DNA of 64,000 bases from Streptomyces sp. CB02261 (lineage in GTDB: Bacteria > Actinomycetota > Actinomycetes > Streptomycetales > Streptomycetaceae): positions 186,001 through 250,000 of the forward strand of contig NZ_LIVX01000009.1 in assembly GCF_001905665.1 (NCBI RefSeq), written 5' to 3'. The stretch's first letter is position 1. Every line of letters starts with the position of its first letter. The notes below the pieces were generated by a model. The model did no database searches. It was not told the origin of the DNA and was given only the letters and a program-made list of their open reading frames with translations. Shown piece after piece: positions 23,947 through 32,025 of this stretch. The position numbers and the translations under genes are program-made.

Positions 23947-25073
23947 TTGAAGCCCTTCTTCACGTGGTCGAGGTAGGCGTTGCCGCGCAGGACGCGCTTG
24001 CAGCGGGGGCAGTACTCGGCCCACGCGTCGAAGCCGAGGTCGAGGTCGCGCATGGTGCCCCTGAGGTTCTCCACGTACGGGGCGGTGTCGATGGGCTCGT
24101 GGCAGCGGCGGCAGGTGAGGGCCTGCTCGTCCTTGCGGCGGGAGGTGTACTTGAAGAGCTGCATGCCGACGGCGGCGGGCCGCTGCACGATGTGGAAGAA
24201 CTTCCCGAAGGGGATGTAGATGAGGGTGAAGACGACCGCCACCATGTGGAGGATCGCGAGGAACTCGTAGCCTCCGCCGTGCAGGAAGATCGACGAGAAG
24301 GTGAGCAGCAGCCCGGTCACGGAGATGACGACGAGGGCGATCAGCGGCACCAGGTCGTAGGCGAAGCGCTGGCCGGTGACGGCTCCGCGGTCCTTCATGC
24401 GGCGCCGGAGGAAGTAGGCGGCGCCGGCGATGACGAGGACGGCGGCGATGTCGAGGCCGTGGAACATGAGCCAGCCGACGATGCTGAGCGCGTCGAAGCC
24501 GATGATCCTGAAGCCCCAGATCCGCATCTCGTAGCCGGGGCCCGAGCCGGTGGCGGAGGTGAAGGTGAACCAGCCCCAGGTGAGCGGGAAGGTGATCGCG
24601 GCGGCGAGCAGGCAGCCCCAGAAGATGAGCTGGTGGGCGGCCCAGCGCGCGTGGGAGCGGGCGCCGAGGAACTTCTGGAAGCCGAGGTAGGTGGCGATCA
24701 TCCGGGGCAGGGCGGTGGGCGCCGTGCGGAAGTTCGCGACGGAGAAGAAGGAGCGCCAGCCCTGTTTGAAGAGGCGGCGGGCTCCGGGGGCGGAGACCCA
24801 GACGGTGTAGCGGTAGGCCACACCGAAGGCGAGGAAGACGGTGGCGACGGCGTAGGGCAGGAGGGCCGAGTCGAAGTCGCGGAGCAGACGGCTGCCGAAG
24901 ACGATCGCGAGGATCAGCAGGACGGAGACGACGGCGCCGGCGAGGGAGGCGCGGCGGCGCACGGCGGCCGGGGTCTGCGGCGGGGGTACGGCGGCGGCCG
25001 GCGCTCCCGTGGTGTGGGCGCCGGGTTCGCCCGGCGGGGGTGTCGCTTCGACTGTCTGCGGTGGCTCGGTCAC
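23943..25073 (-). CDS. NarI/DsrM-like cytochrome b membrane subunit
   Basis: 376 residues from a GTG start. A Pro/Ala-rich cytoplasmic leader precedes about seven membrane helices. Candidate haem ligands lie in WAAHQLIFWGCLL, GWLMFHGLDIAAVL and LAILHMVAVVFTLIYIPFGK, the last being typical of the NarI/HdrE gamma-subunit family that oxidises quinol. The cytoplasmic tail holds two Cys pairs, CRRCHEPID and YCPRCKR, 39 residues apart; CxxCH could bind haem c but the cytoplasmic side and the pairing favour a metal ribbon. It probably exchanges electrons between menaquinone and the ferredoxin/molybdoenzyme. Confidence 0.82.
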   Translation of the reverse strand: MTEPPQTVEATPPPGEPGAHTTGAPAAAVPPPQTPAAVRRRASLAGAVVSVLLILAIVFGSRLLRDFDSALLPYAVATVFLAFGVAYRYTVWVSAPGARRLFKQGWRSFFSVANFRTAPTALPRMIATYLGFQKFLGARSHARWAAHQLIFWGCLLAAAITFPLTWGWFTFTSATGSGPGYEMRIWGFRIIGFDALSIVGWLMFHGLDIAAVLVIAGAAYFLRRRMKDRGAVTGQRFAYDLVPLIALVVISVTGLLLTFSSIFLHGGGYEFLAILHMVAVVFTLIYIPFGKFFHIVQRPAAVGMQLFKYTSRRKDEQALTCRRCHEPIDTAPYVENLRGTMRDLDLGFDAWAEYCPRCKRVLRGNAYLDHVKKGFK

Positions 25074-25139
25074 GCGGCCACGGTAAAGCCATACAGACCC
25101 CTTTGCCCGTTTTGCACCCGTCTGGCGGGGAGGCGTCGC

Positions 25140-25958
25140 TCAGACGGCGTGCAGGCCGTGGGAGCGGAACACCTCCCGGACGCCGGCCAGCTGCCCGGGG
25201 GTCGGTGACGGCGTGTCGTGCAGGGTGAACGGCATGGCGAGTGCCTGCCACTTCGCTTCGCCGAGCTTGTGGAAGGGCAGGACGTCCACGCGGGAGACGT
25301 TGCCGAGACCCCCGGCGAAGGCGGCGATCCCCTCCACCTCGGCCGGGTCGTCGGTGAGTCCCGGGACGAGGACGAAGCGGACGTGGACCTCCTGGCCGAG
25401 GTCGGCGAGCCGCCGGGCGAAGTCCAGGGTCGGCCGCAGGGGACGGCCGGTGACCTTCCGGTACGTGTCGGGGTCCCAGGCCTTGATGTCGAGCAGCACC
25501 AGGTCGGTGTCGCGCAGCAGGGCGTCGGTGGCACGGTCGCCGAGGAAGCCCGAGGTGTCGAGGGCGGTGTGGAACCCGAGCTCGTGCTTCAGGCGGTGGA
25601 GGAGCTCGCCGGTGAAGACCGGCTGGAGGAGCGGTTCGCCGCCGGAAACGGTGGCTCCGCCCCCGGAGGCGGAGATGAAGCGGACGTACTTGCCCGCCTC
25701 GGCGATCACGGAGTCCGCGGAGGTGCGCGTGCCGTTCCGCATCCGCCAGGTGTCGGGGTTGTGGCAGTAGAGGCAGGTGAGGGGGCAGCCGGAGAGGAAG
25801 GTGACGAAGCGGGTGCCGGGCCCGTCGACACCGGTGGACAGGTCCCAGGAGTGGACCGACCCCTCGGAGGGCCGCCGGGTCGCTGCGGCGGCGGGGGTGA
25901 CGGCGGGGGTGACGGCGGGAGTGACGGCGGGCCCGGGGGCGAGGTTGGTCATGGGCAT
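25140..25958 (-). CDS. pflA: Pyruvate formate-lyase activating enzyme (radical SAM)
   Basis: 272 residues. The radical-SAM cluster motif is CPLTCLYCHNPDTW (CxxxCxxC), followed by the SAM-binding block GGATVSGGEPLLQPVF and LDTSGFLGDRATDALL, LDIKAWDP. These, together with SVHSWDLSTGVDGPGTRFVTFL, match PflA, which uses S-adenosylmethionine to place a glycyl radical on PflB. The N-terminus carries three TPAV repeats from a DNA minisatellite at 25890-25925. It starts 11 bases after pflB, so the pair is cotranscribed. The enzyme is oxygen-sensitive, which is unexpected in a streptomycete. Confidence 0.92.
   Translation of the reverse strand: MPMTNLAPGPAVTPAVTPAVTPAAAATRRPSEGSVHSWDLSTGVDGPGTRFVTFLSGCPLTCLYCHNPDTWRMRNGTRTSADSVIAEAGKYVRFISASGGGATVSGGEPLLQPVFTGELLHRLKHELGFHTALDTSGFLGDRATDALLRDTDLVLLDIKAWDPDTYRKVTGRPLRPTLDFARRLADLGQEVHVRFVLVPGLTDDPAEVEGIAAFAGGLGNVSRVDVLPFHKLGEAKWQALAMPFTLHDTPSPTPGQLAGVREVFRSHGLHAV
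25890..25925. repeat. 12-bp tandem repeat inside pflA
   Basis: Three head-to-tail copies of GGCGGGGGTGAC (third copy with one change), with a partial fourth. In frame it adds Thr-Pro-Ala-Val units to the disordered N-terminus of PflA, so copy number could vary without harming the enzyme. Confidence 0.85.
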
Positions 25959-25969
25959 CGGGACACGGC

Positions 25970-28240
25970 CTACAGGGACCCGTGGAAGGTGCGGTTCAGG
26001 ACGTCGAGCTGCTGCTCGCGGGTGAGCCGGACGAAGTTGACCGCGTATCCGGAGACCCGGATGGTCAGCTGCGGATGGTTCTCCGGGTGCTCCATGGCGT
26101 CCCTGAGCACCGCACGGTCGAGGACGTTGACGTTCATGTGGAAGCCGTCGCTGGCCATGTACCCGTCGAGCACGCCCGCGAGGTTCGTGATCCGCTCCTC
26201 GGGGGTGCGGCCCAGACCGTCGGGGGTGACCGTGTGGGTCAGCGAGATGCCGTCCTCGGCGTCCTCGTACGGGAGCTTGGCGACCGAGAGGGCCGAGGCC
26301 ACGTAGCCGTGGGTGTCGCGGCCGTTCATCGGGTTGGCGCCCGGCGAGAAGGGCTCACCGGCGCGGCGCCCGTCGGGGGTGTTGCCGGTCTTCTTGCCGT
26401 AGACGACGTTGGAGGTGATCGTCAGGACGGACTGGGTGTGCTCGGCGTTCCGGTACGTGGGCTGCTTGCGGACCTTCCGCATGAACTCCTCCACCAGCCC
26501 GACCGCGATCGCGTCGACGCGCTCGTCGTTGTTGCCGAACGCCGGGTGGTCGCCGTCCACGAGGTAGTCGATGACGAGGCCGGTCTCGTCCCGGACCGGG
26601 GTGACCCTCGCGTACCTCACGGCGGCGAGGGAGTCGGCGGCGACCGCGAGACCGGCGATGCCGCAGGCCATGGTGCGGCGCACGTCGCGGTCGTGGAGGG
26701 CCATCTCGACACGCTCGTAGGCGTACTTGTCGTGCATGTAGTGGATGACGTTCAGCGCGTGGACGTAGACGCTCGCGAGCCATTCCAGCTGCTCGTCGAA
26801 CTTGGCCATGACCTCGTCGTAGTCGAGGACCCCGGAGGTCAGGGCCCCGGTGGCGGGCCCGACCTGGGCGCCGGACTTCTCGTCCCGGCCGCCGTTGATC
26901 GCGTAGAGGAGGGTCTTGGCGAGGTTCACGCGGGCCCCGAAGAACTGCATCTGCCTGCCGACGGGCATCGCGGAGACGCAGCAGGCGATGGCGGTGTCGT
27001 CGCCGAAGCGGGGGCGCATCAGCTCGTCCGACTCGTACTGCACGGAGGACGTGTCGATGGAGACCTTCGCGCAGAACTCCTTGAAGCCCCGGGGCAGCCG
27101 CGGCGACCAGAAGACGGTCAGGTTCGGCTCGGGGGCCGGGCCGAGGTTGTACAGGGTCTGGAGGTAGCGGAAGGAGGTCCTGGTGACCAGTGGCCGGCCG
27201 TCCTCGCCCATGCCGGCGAGGGACTCGGTGACCCAGGTGGGGTCGCCGGAGAACAGCTCGTCGTACTCGGGGGTGCGCAGGAAGCGGACGATGCGCAGCT
27301 TGATGATGAAGTCGTCGACGAGCTCCTGGGCCTGCTCCTCGGTGAGGAGACCGGCCTCGATGTCGCGCTGGAGGTAGACGTCGAGGAAGGTGGAGGTGCG
27401 CCCGAGGGACATCGCCGCGCCGTTCTGCTCCTTCACGGCGGCGAGGTAGGCGAAGTACAGCCACTGGATCGCCTCGCGGCCGGTGGTGGCGGGGCCGGAG
27501 ATGTCGTGCCCGTAGGAGGCGGCCATCGCCTTGAGTTCGCCGAGGGCGCGGATCTGCTCGGCGAGCTCCTCCCGGAGCCGGATGGTCTCCTCCAGGGAGC
27601 GGTTCCCGGCGGGAAGGGCGTCGAGTTCCTCCTTCTCCTGCTTCTTCACCTCGACGAGGCGGTCGACGCCGTAGAGGGCGACCCGGCGGTAGTCGCCGAT
27701 GATGCGGCCGCGGCCGTAGGCGTCGGGGAGTCCGGTGACGACGCCGGCCTTGCGGGCGGCGCGGATCTCGGGGGTGTACGCGTCGAAGACGCCGGCGTTG
27801 TGGGTCTTGCGGTACTCGGTGAAGACCTTCTCCAGGTCCGCCGAGACCGGGTATCCGTACGTCTCCAGTGCCCCGGCGACCATGCGCCATCCACCGTTCG
27901 GCATGATCGCGCGCTTCAGCGGGGCGTCGGTCTGCAGGCCGACGATCAGCTCCTTGTCGCGGTCGATCCAGCCGGGCGCGTGGGCGGTGATGGTGGAGGG
28001 CACGTCGTACGAGACGTCGTGGACGCCCCGGGCGCGCTCCTCGGGGAACCGGTCCGTGAGCGCCTTCCACACGGCGGAGGTCCGCTCGGTGGGGCCCGCG
28101 AGGAAGGAGCCGTCGCCCTCGTACGGCGTGTAGTTCCGCTGGATGAAGTCGCGGACGTCGACGGCGTCCCGCCAGAGCCCGCCCTTGAATCCCTTCCAGG
28201 CCCGCTCGTTCACCGTTGCCTCAGCCGGGGTCGCCGTCAT
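25970..28240 (-). CDS. pflB: Pyruvate formate-lyase (formate C-acetyltransferase)
   Basis: 756 residues, the normal PFL length. The catalytic Cys420-Cys421 pair is in AIACCVSAMPVGRQMQFFG and the radical-bearing Gly731 is in RVSGYAVNFVRLTREQQ, both matching the E. coli enzyme closely. Other family blocks include GYPVSADLEKVFTEYRKTHN and PDAYGRGRIIGDYRR. PFL splits pyruvate with CoA into acetyl-CoA and formate under anaerobic conditions. The ATG at 28240 is chosen; an upstream start at 28324 adds 28 unrelated residues. It heads a minus-strand operon that continues through pflA and the molybdoenzyme genes. Confidence 0.94.
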   Translation of the reverse strand: MTATPAEATVNERAWKGFKGGLWRDAVDVRDFIQRNYTPYEGDGSFLAGPTERTSAVWKALTDRFPEERARGVHDVSYDVPSTITAHAPGWIDRDKELIVGLQTDAPLKRAIMPNGGWRMVAGALETYGYPVSADLEKVFTEYRKTHNAGVFDAYTPEIRAARKAGVVTGLPDAYGRGRIIGDYRRVALYGVDRLVEVKKQEKEELDALPAGNRSLEETIRLREELAEQIRALGELKAMAASYGHDISGPATTGREAIQWLYFAYLAAVKEQNGAAMSLGRTSTFLDVYLQRDIEAGLLTEEQAQELVDDFIIKLRIVRFLRTPEYDELFSGDPTWVTESLAGMGEDGRPLVTRTSFRYLQTLYNLGPAPEPNLTVFWSPRLPRGFKEFCAKVSIDTSSVQYESDELMRPRFGDDTAIACCVSAMPVGRQMQFFGARVNLAKTLLYAINGGRDEKSGAQVGPATGALTSGVLDYDEVMAKFDEQLEWLASVYVHALNVIHYMHDKYAYERVEMALHDRDVRRTMACGIAGLAVAADSLAAVRYARVTPVRDETGLVIDYLVDGDHPAFGNNDERVDAIAVGLVEEFMRKVRKQPTYRNAEHTQSVLTITSNVVYGKKTGNTPDGRRAGEPFSPGANPMNGRDTHGYVASALSVAKLPYEDAEDGISLTHTVTPDGLGRTPEERITNLAGVLDGYMASDGFHMNVNVLDRAVLRDAMEHPENHPQLTIRVSGYAVNFVRLTREQQLDVLNRTFHGSL

Positions 28241-28331
28241 CGCCCGCACCGCCTCTTTCGATCGGCTTTTCGCTTGCCTCCATTGCACGCCTTCTGATCG
28301 ATCATTCCGGTCGGCAAGGGTCACCTCCCGA

Positions 28332-28345
28332 CGGTCTTAGGTCCC
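28332..28345 (-). promoter_or_regulatory. DosR/OsdR-like box upstream of pflB
   Basis: On the minus strand GGGACCTAAGACCG, 92-105 bases before the pflB start. It agrees with the DosR (DevR) core GGGACTWWAGTCCC at 11 of 14 positions, with the better half-site at the left. In mycobacteria and streptomycetes this family controls hypoxia and nitric-oxide responses. Confidence 0.4.
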
Positions 28346-28360
28346 TCCCCGGGCACGCGG

Positions 28361-28386
28361 AAAGGCCCCGCCGTGGCGGGGCCTTT
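28361..28386. terminator. Bidirectional terminator
   Basis: AAAGGCCCCGCC, GT, GGCGGGGCCTTT: a perfect stem with A/T flanks on both sides. It lies between the pflB promoter region and the end of the narK remnant, so it would stop transcription from that remnant on the minus strand. Confidence 0.8.
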
Positions 28387-28400
28387 CGTGCGGGGGCGGC

Positions 28401-28612
28401 TCAGCTCGGTGACTCGGCGTTCCCGCGGGCGTAGAACCACCAGGCCACGACCATGCAGCTGAGGTAGAAGGCGACGAAGCCCCACATCGCGCTCGTCACC
28501 GCCATCGAGCCGAAGGGGGCCGGGATGAAGAAGAAGCCGAAGGCGGCGACGGCCGAGGTGAAGCCGGTGACGGCGCCGGATTCCCTCTCCGCCCGCTTCA
28601 GCGCCCCGGCGT
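28401..28612 (-). pseudogene. C-terminal remnant of a NarK-type nitrate/nitrite transporter
   Basis: About 70 codons on the minus strand read LKRAERESGAVTGFTSAVAA, then FGFFFIPAPFG, AMWGFVAFYLSCMVVAWWFYA, ending RGNAESPS and a stop at 28401. The ESGAVxGFxSAVxAFGxFFIP pattern and the last helix with a WWFY-type end are those of the NarK/NasA nitrate transporters of the MFS. Everything upstream of this segment is missing; the sequence beyond about 28625 has no MFS character and runs into the ltrA promoter. A deletion seems to have removed about five sixths of the gene. This remnant points to nitrate use by the adjacent molybdoenzyme operon. Confidence 0.6.
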
Positions 28613-28748
28613 GCTCCGTCGATGGTCGCCGGGTCCCGCCGGTGGAGGGCCGGTCGGCGGGCCGGGACCGCCTGAGGTCCCGTCAGGCCCGCATCCCGTC
28701 TGCGTGGCAGACGAGCGGGCGGGCCCGGGGCTCTGATGTGCTGGGGTC

Positions 28749-29936
28749 ATGACACAACCGTTCCTGCCCCTCACCGCCCGCTCCCGCGAGGAGTCCCACC
28801 GGGCCGCCACGCCCCTGGAGCTCTTCTTCGACCTGTGTTTCGTCGTCGCCGTCGCCCAGGCGGGCGCGGAACTCGTACACGCGGTGGCCGAGGGGCACAC
28901 CGGCGAGGGGATCATCGACTACGCGATGATCTTCTTCGCCATCTGGTGGGCCTGGATGAACTTCACCTGGTTCGCCTCCGCCTACGACAACGACGACGTC
29001 CTCTACCGGATCGTCACCCTGGTCCAGATCGCCGGCGTCCTCGTCCTCGCCGCCGGCGTCTCCCGGGCCTTCGCCGAGCACGACTTCCTCGTCGTCTACC
29101 TCGGCTACCTCGTCATGCGGCTCGCGCTCGCCTCCCAGTGGCTGCGCGCCGCCCACCACGCCACCGACCGGGCCGAGAAGACGATGTGCCGGCGGTACGC
29201 GGGCGGGGTCCTCGCCTGCCAGGTCGGCTGGCTCGCGCTGCTCCTCACGCCCGAGGCGGCCCGCCCCTGGGTGTTCCTCGTGATGGCGCTGGCCGAGATG
29301 GCCGTACCGCTGTACGCGGAGAAGGAAGCGCCCAGCACCTGGCACCCGCACCACATCGCCGAGCGGTACGGCCTGTTCACCATCATCGTGCTCGGCGAGA
29401 CCGTCGCCGCCGCGACCGTCGCCGTGAAGTCCGGCATCGTCGAGAACGACGCCCTCGGCGAACTGCTGCCGATCGCCGCCGGCGGTCTCCTGCTCGTCTT
29501 CGCCGCCTGGTGGATCTACTTCGTCGTCCCCGCCCACGACCGGCTGACGTCGAGCCGCCAGGGCTTCCTGTGGGGCTACGGCCACTACGTGATCTTCGCG
29601 TCGGCCGCCGCCGTCGGCGCCGGCCTGGAGATCGCCGTGGAACAGGCCGTGGGCAAGGCGCACGTCTCCACGCTCACCGCCTCCGCGGCGGTGACGATCC
29701 CGGCGGCCGTGTTCCTGCTGTCCGTGTGGCTGCTGCACGCCCGCTACTTCAAGGTCGGCCTCGCCCAGCAGCTCGTCCTGCCCGTCTCCGCGGGCGCGAT
29801 CCTGCTGTGCTCCTTCGCGGGCCACTGGGCCGTCCTGGCCGCCGGCCTGGTCGCCGCGGCCACGGTCGCGGTGGGCGTGACCCTGACGGCCCGCAACCCG
29901 GCGACGAGGACGGGCTCTCGGGCGGAGACCGGCTGA
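28749..29936 (+). CDS. Low-temperature-requirement A (LtrA) family membrane protein
   Basis: 395 residues with about ten hydrophobic helices. The N-terminal block TPLELFFDLCFVVAVAQAGA is the LtrA signature; further conserved parts are FFAIWWAWMNFTWFASAYDN, YLVMRLALASQWLRAA and HHIAERYGLFTIIVLGETV. The family was named from a Listeria mutant unable to grow in the cold; the transported or modified compound is unknown. It is expressed away from the PFL operon and followed after 45 bases by a P1 peptidase in the same direction, possibly one unit. Confidence 0.88.
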   Translation: MTQPFLPLTARSREESHRAATPLELFFDLCFVVAVAQAGAELVHAVAEGHTGEGIIDYAMIFFAIWWAWMNFTWFASAYDNDDVLYRIVTLVQIAGVLVLAAGVSRAFAEHDFLVVYLGYLVMRLALASQWLRAAHHATDRAEKTMCRRYAGGVLACQVGWLALLLTPEAARPWVFLVMALAEMAVPLYAEKEAPSTWHPHHIAERYGLFTIIVLGETVAAATVAVKSGIVENDALGELLPIAAGGLLLVFAAWWIYFVVPAHDRLTSSRQGFLWGYGHYVIFASAAAVGAGLEIAVEQAVGKAHVSTLTASAAVTIPAAVFLLSVWLLHARYFKVGLAQQLVLPVSAGAILLCSFAGHWAVLAAGLVAAATVAVGVTLTARNPATRTGSRAETG

Positions 29937-29981
29937 ACCGGCGCGCCCACGGCGGCCGCGCCCCCGTGGTAGGCAGGGGGC

Positions 29982-31073
29982 ATGACACAGCCCGAGGGGA
30001 CGCACGGCCAGGACTCGATCACCGACGTCGGCGGACTGCGCGTGGGGCACGCGCGCGTGGAGGGGCCCGGGGCCCTCAGCGGCACCACGGTGGTGCTGGG
30101 GCCCGAGGGCGGGGTCGTCGCCGCCGTGGACGTACGGGGCGGAGGGCCGGGGACGCGGGAGACGGACGCCCTGGACCCGAGGAACGTCGTCCAGCGCATC
30201 GACGCGGTCGTCCTGACCGGCGGCAGCGCGTACGGACTCGACGCCGCCGCCGGGGTGATGGCCTGGCTGGAGGAGCGGCACCGGGGCGTGCGGGTGGGGC
30301 CCGAGCCGTCCCATGTGGTGCCGGTGGTGCCCGCCGCCTGCGTCTTCGACCTGGGCAGGGGCGGCGACTTCACGGCCCGGCCGGACGCGGCGACGGGACG
30401 GGCCGCGGTCGAGGCGGCCGACGCGGGCGGCGACCACGCGCGCGTGGAGACGGGCGCGGTCGGCGCGGGCACGGGCGCGGTGGTCGGCGGCCTCCGGGGC
30501 GGGGTGGGCACGGCGAGCACGGTCCTGGAGTCGGGCGTCACGGTCGGCGTCCTCGTGGTGGTGAACGCGGTGGGCTCGGCCGTCGACCCGGCCACGGGCG
30601 CGCTGTACGGGAGTTACGGCGACGGCGGCCCGCCCGCCCTGCCCGAGCCGGCGGTGCACGCGGCGGCGGTGCGGCGCCTCGCCGAGGCGCACGCGGCGAG
30701 CGCCCCTCCCCCGCTGAACACCACGCTGGCCGTCGTCGCCACGGACGCGGTGCTGACCCGGGCCCAGGCGCAGAAGGTCGCCGGCACGGCACACGACGGC
30801 ATCGCCCGGGCCGTGCGCCCGGTGCACCTGATGAACGACGGCGACACGGTCTTCGCCCTCGCCACCGGCGTGCGGGACCTGCCGGACGGCCCCGGTCCGC
30901 TCGCCCTGAACGAGATCCTCGCGGCGGGGGCGGACCTGGTGACGCGGGCGATCGTGCGGGCGGTGCTCGCCGCTCCCGGGGGCCTGCGCGGGCCCAGCGG
31001 GGACTTCCCCTCGTACGGCGAGCTGTACGGGACGGGGGCCGGTGCGTACTCCCCGCGAGCGGACGGGAGTTGA
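29982..31073 (+). CDS. P1 family peptidase (DmpA-like aminopeptidase)
   Basis: 363 residues. It opens with SITDVGGLRVGHARVEGPGA and has GGGPGTRETDALDPRNVVQR, DAVVLTGGSAYGLDAAAGVM and, at the expected self-cleavage site, LNTTLAVVATDAVLTRAQA, where the Thr after Asn would become the N-terminal nucleophile of the beta chain. P1 peptidases are Ntn hydrolases that cleave N-terminal D- or L-amino acids from short peptides or amides. No signal peptide. It follows ltrA by 45 bases. The substrate is not deducible. Confidence 0.87.
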   Translation: MTQPEGTHGQDSITDVGGLRVGHARVEGPGALSGTTVVLGPEGGVVAAVDVRGGGPGTRETDALDPRNVVQRIDAVVLTGGSAYGLDAAAGVMAWLEERHRGVRVGPEPSHVVPVVPAACVFDLGRGGDFTARPDAATGRAAVEAADAGGDHARVETGAVGAGTGAVVGGLRGGVGTASTVLESGVTVGVLVVVNAVGSAVDPATGALYGSYGDGGPPALPEPAVHAAAVRRLAEAHAASAPPPLNTTLAVVATDAVLTRAQAQKVAGTAHDGIARAVRPVHLMNDGDTVFALATGVRDLPDGPGPLALNEILAAGADLVTRAIVRAVLAAPGGLRGPSGDFPSYGELYGTGAGAYSPRADGS

Positions 31074-31119
31074 GGGAACTTCCCCCGCGCGCCCTTCGTT
31101 TTCCGGAACCCCGGACACG

Positions 31120-31968
31120 ATGTCAGACCCAGGGACTACGTTAAGCAAGCACCGAGTGACATGCGGCGACGGCCTGGAGACCCTCTTGAACGATCCGCAG
31201 GATCCTCACGATCCGTACGAGACGACCGAGACGCACGTTGAGCGGCTCCTCGGCCGGGCGCTCAACTCCTTCGACCTGCCCGACTCGACCGTCGAGCGCC
31301 TCGGCACGGCGCTCGCCCACTCCAGCGCGCTGCACTCCTCGCACCACAGCGCGTCGCTGCGGCGCACCACCTGGCGCCACACGTATCTGCTCGCCGACGG
31401 CGGCGCGCTCTCCCTCTGGGAGCTCACGCACAACGCGGGCCGGGACGGGGCCGAGCAGCACGAGCTGTACGCCGAGGAGGCGGAGGCCCGCCTCGCCGCC
31501 TCCCGGCTCCCGACCGGGCCGCCGACCGGCTGGAGCGCGGAGCGTTCCGGCGGCCGCGCCCTCGACGAGGACGGGGACGAGGACCTGGCGCTGCTCGGCG
31601 CCCTGCTCGCCCGCCCGATACCGGCGCAGCCCCGGATGTACGTGCCGGACGACTCCGCCGACCACGCGCGCCGCGTCCTGCGGCGCGCGGAGAACGCGGA
31701 CCGGCCGGGCGAGCGGACGGCCCGCCGGCTCCGGCTGGCCTTCGCCCACCACATCACCCAGGCCTTCGGGCGCCACTGCCCCGCGGAGGGCGGCCGGGAC
31801 GCCGGCTACACGCTCTACGAGCACCAGTTCCTGCTGCTCGACGGCAGCGAGGTCAGCCTCTGGGAGGTGGAGCACACGTCGACGCCGGACGGCCGGCACA
31901 TGTGCGAGGTGTACGAGTCCGAGCGTGCCGCCCGCGACGCGATGGAGTCCCGCTCCCGGGTCCGCTGA
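31120..31968 (+). CDS. DUF6227 family protein
   Basis: 282 residues from ATG 31120; an ATG at 31042 lies inside the previous gene and is less likely. Two similar halves are visible: HVERLLGRALNSFDLPDST with HTYLLADGGALSLWELTHN in the first, and RRLRLAFAHHITQAFGRHCP with LYEHQFLLLDGSEVSLWEVE in the second, each ending with an E-x-YE-S/A-E segment (LYAEEAEARLAAS, VYESERAARDAM). This suggests an internal duplication. I associate it with DUF6227, an actinobacterial family without known function. It looks cytoplasmic. Confidence 0.75.
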   Translation: MSDPGTTLSKHRVTCGDGLETLLNDPQDPHDPYETTETHVERLLGRALNSFDLPDSTVERLGTALAHSSALHSSHHSASLRRTTWRHTYLLADGGALSLWELTHNAGRDGAEQHELYAEEAEARLAASRLPTGPPTGWSAERSGGRALDEDGDEDLALLGALLARPIPAQPRMYVPDDSADHARRVLRRAENADRPGERTARRLRLAFAHHITQAFGRHCPAEGGRDAGYTLYEHQFLLLDGSEVSLWEVEHTSTPDGRHMCEVYESERAARDAMESRSRVR

Positions 31969-31974
31969 CACCCC

Positions 31975-31996
31975 GCGCGCACGTGCTGGTGCGCGC
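31975..31996. terminator. Hairpin between convergent genes
   Basis: GCGCGCAC, loop GTGCTG, GTGCGCGC: a perfect 8-bp stem in the 57-bp gap between DUF6227 and the glycosyltransferase, which converge. Probably terminates both. Confidence 0.55.
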
Positions 31997-32025
31997 GTCC
32001 CGCGCCGGTCAGGCTCCCCCGGGGG

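Noticed and set aside
28295..28304. FNR/Crp-type site TGATCGATCA upstream of pflB
   Set aside because: FNR sites need four bases between TTGAT and ATCAA; here there are two and the outer T/A are missing. FNR itself is not expected in Streptomyces.
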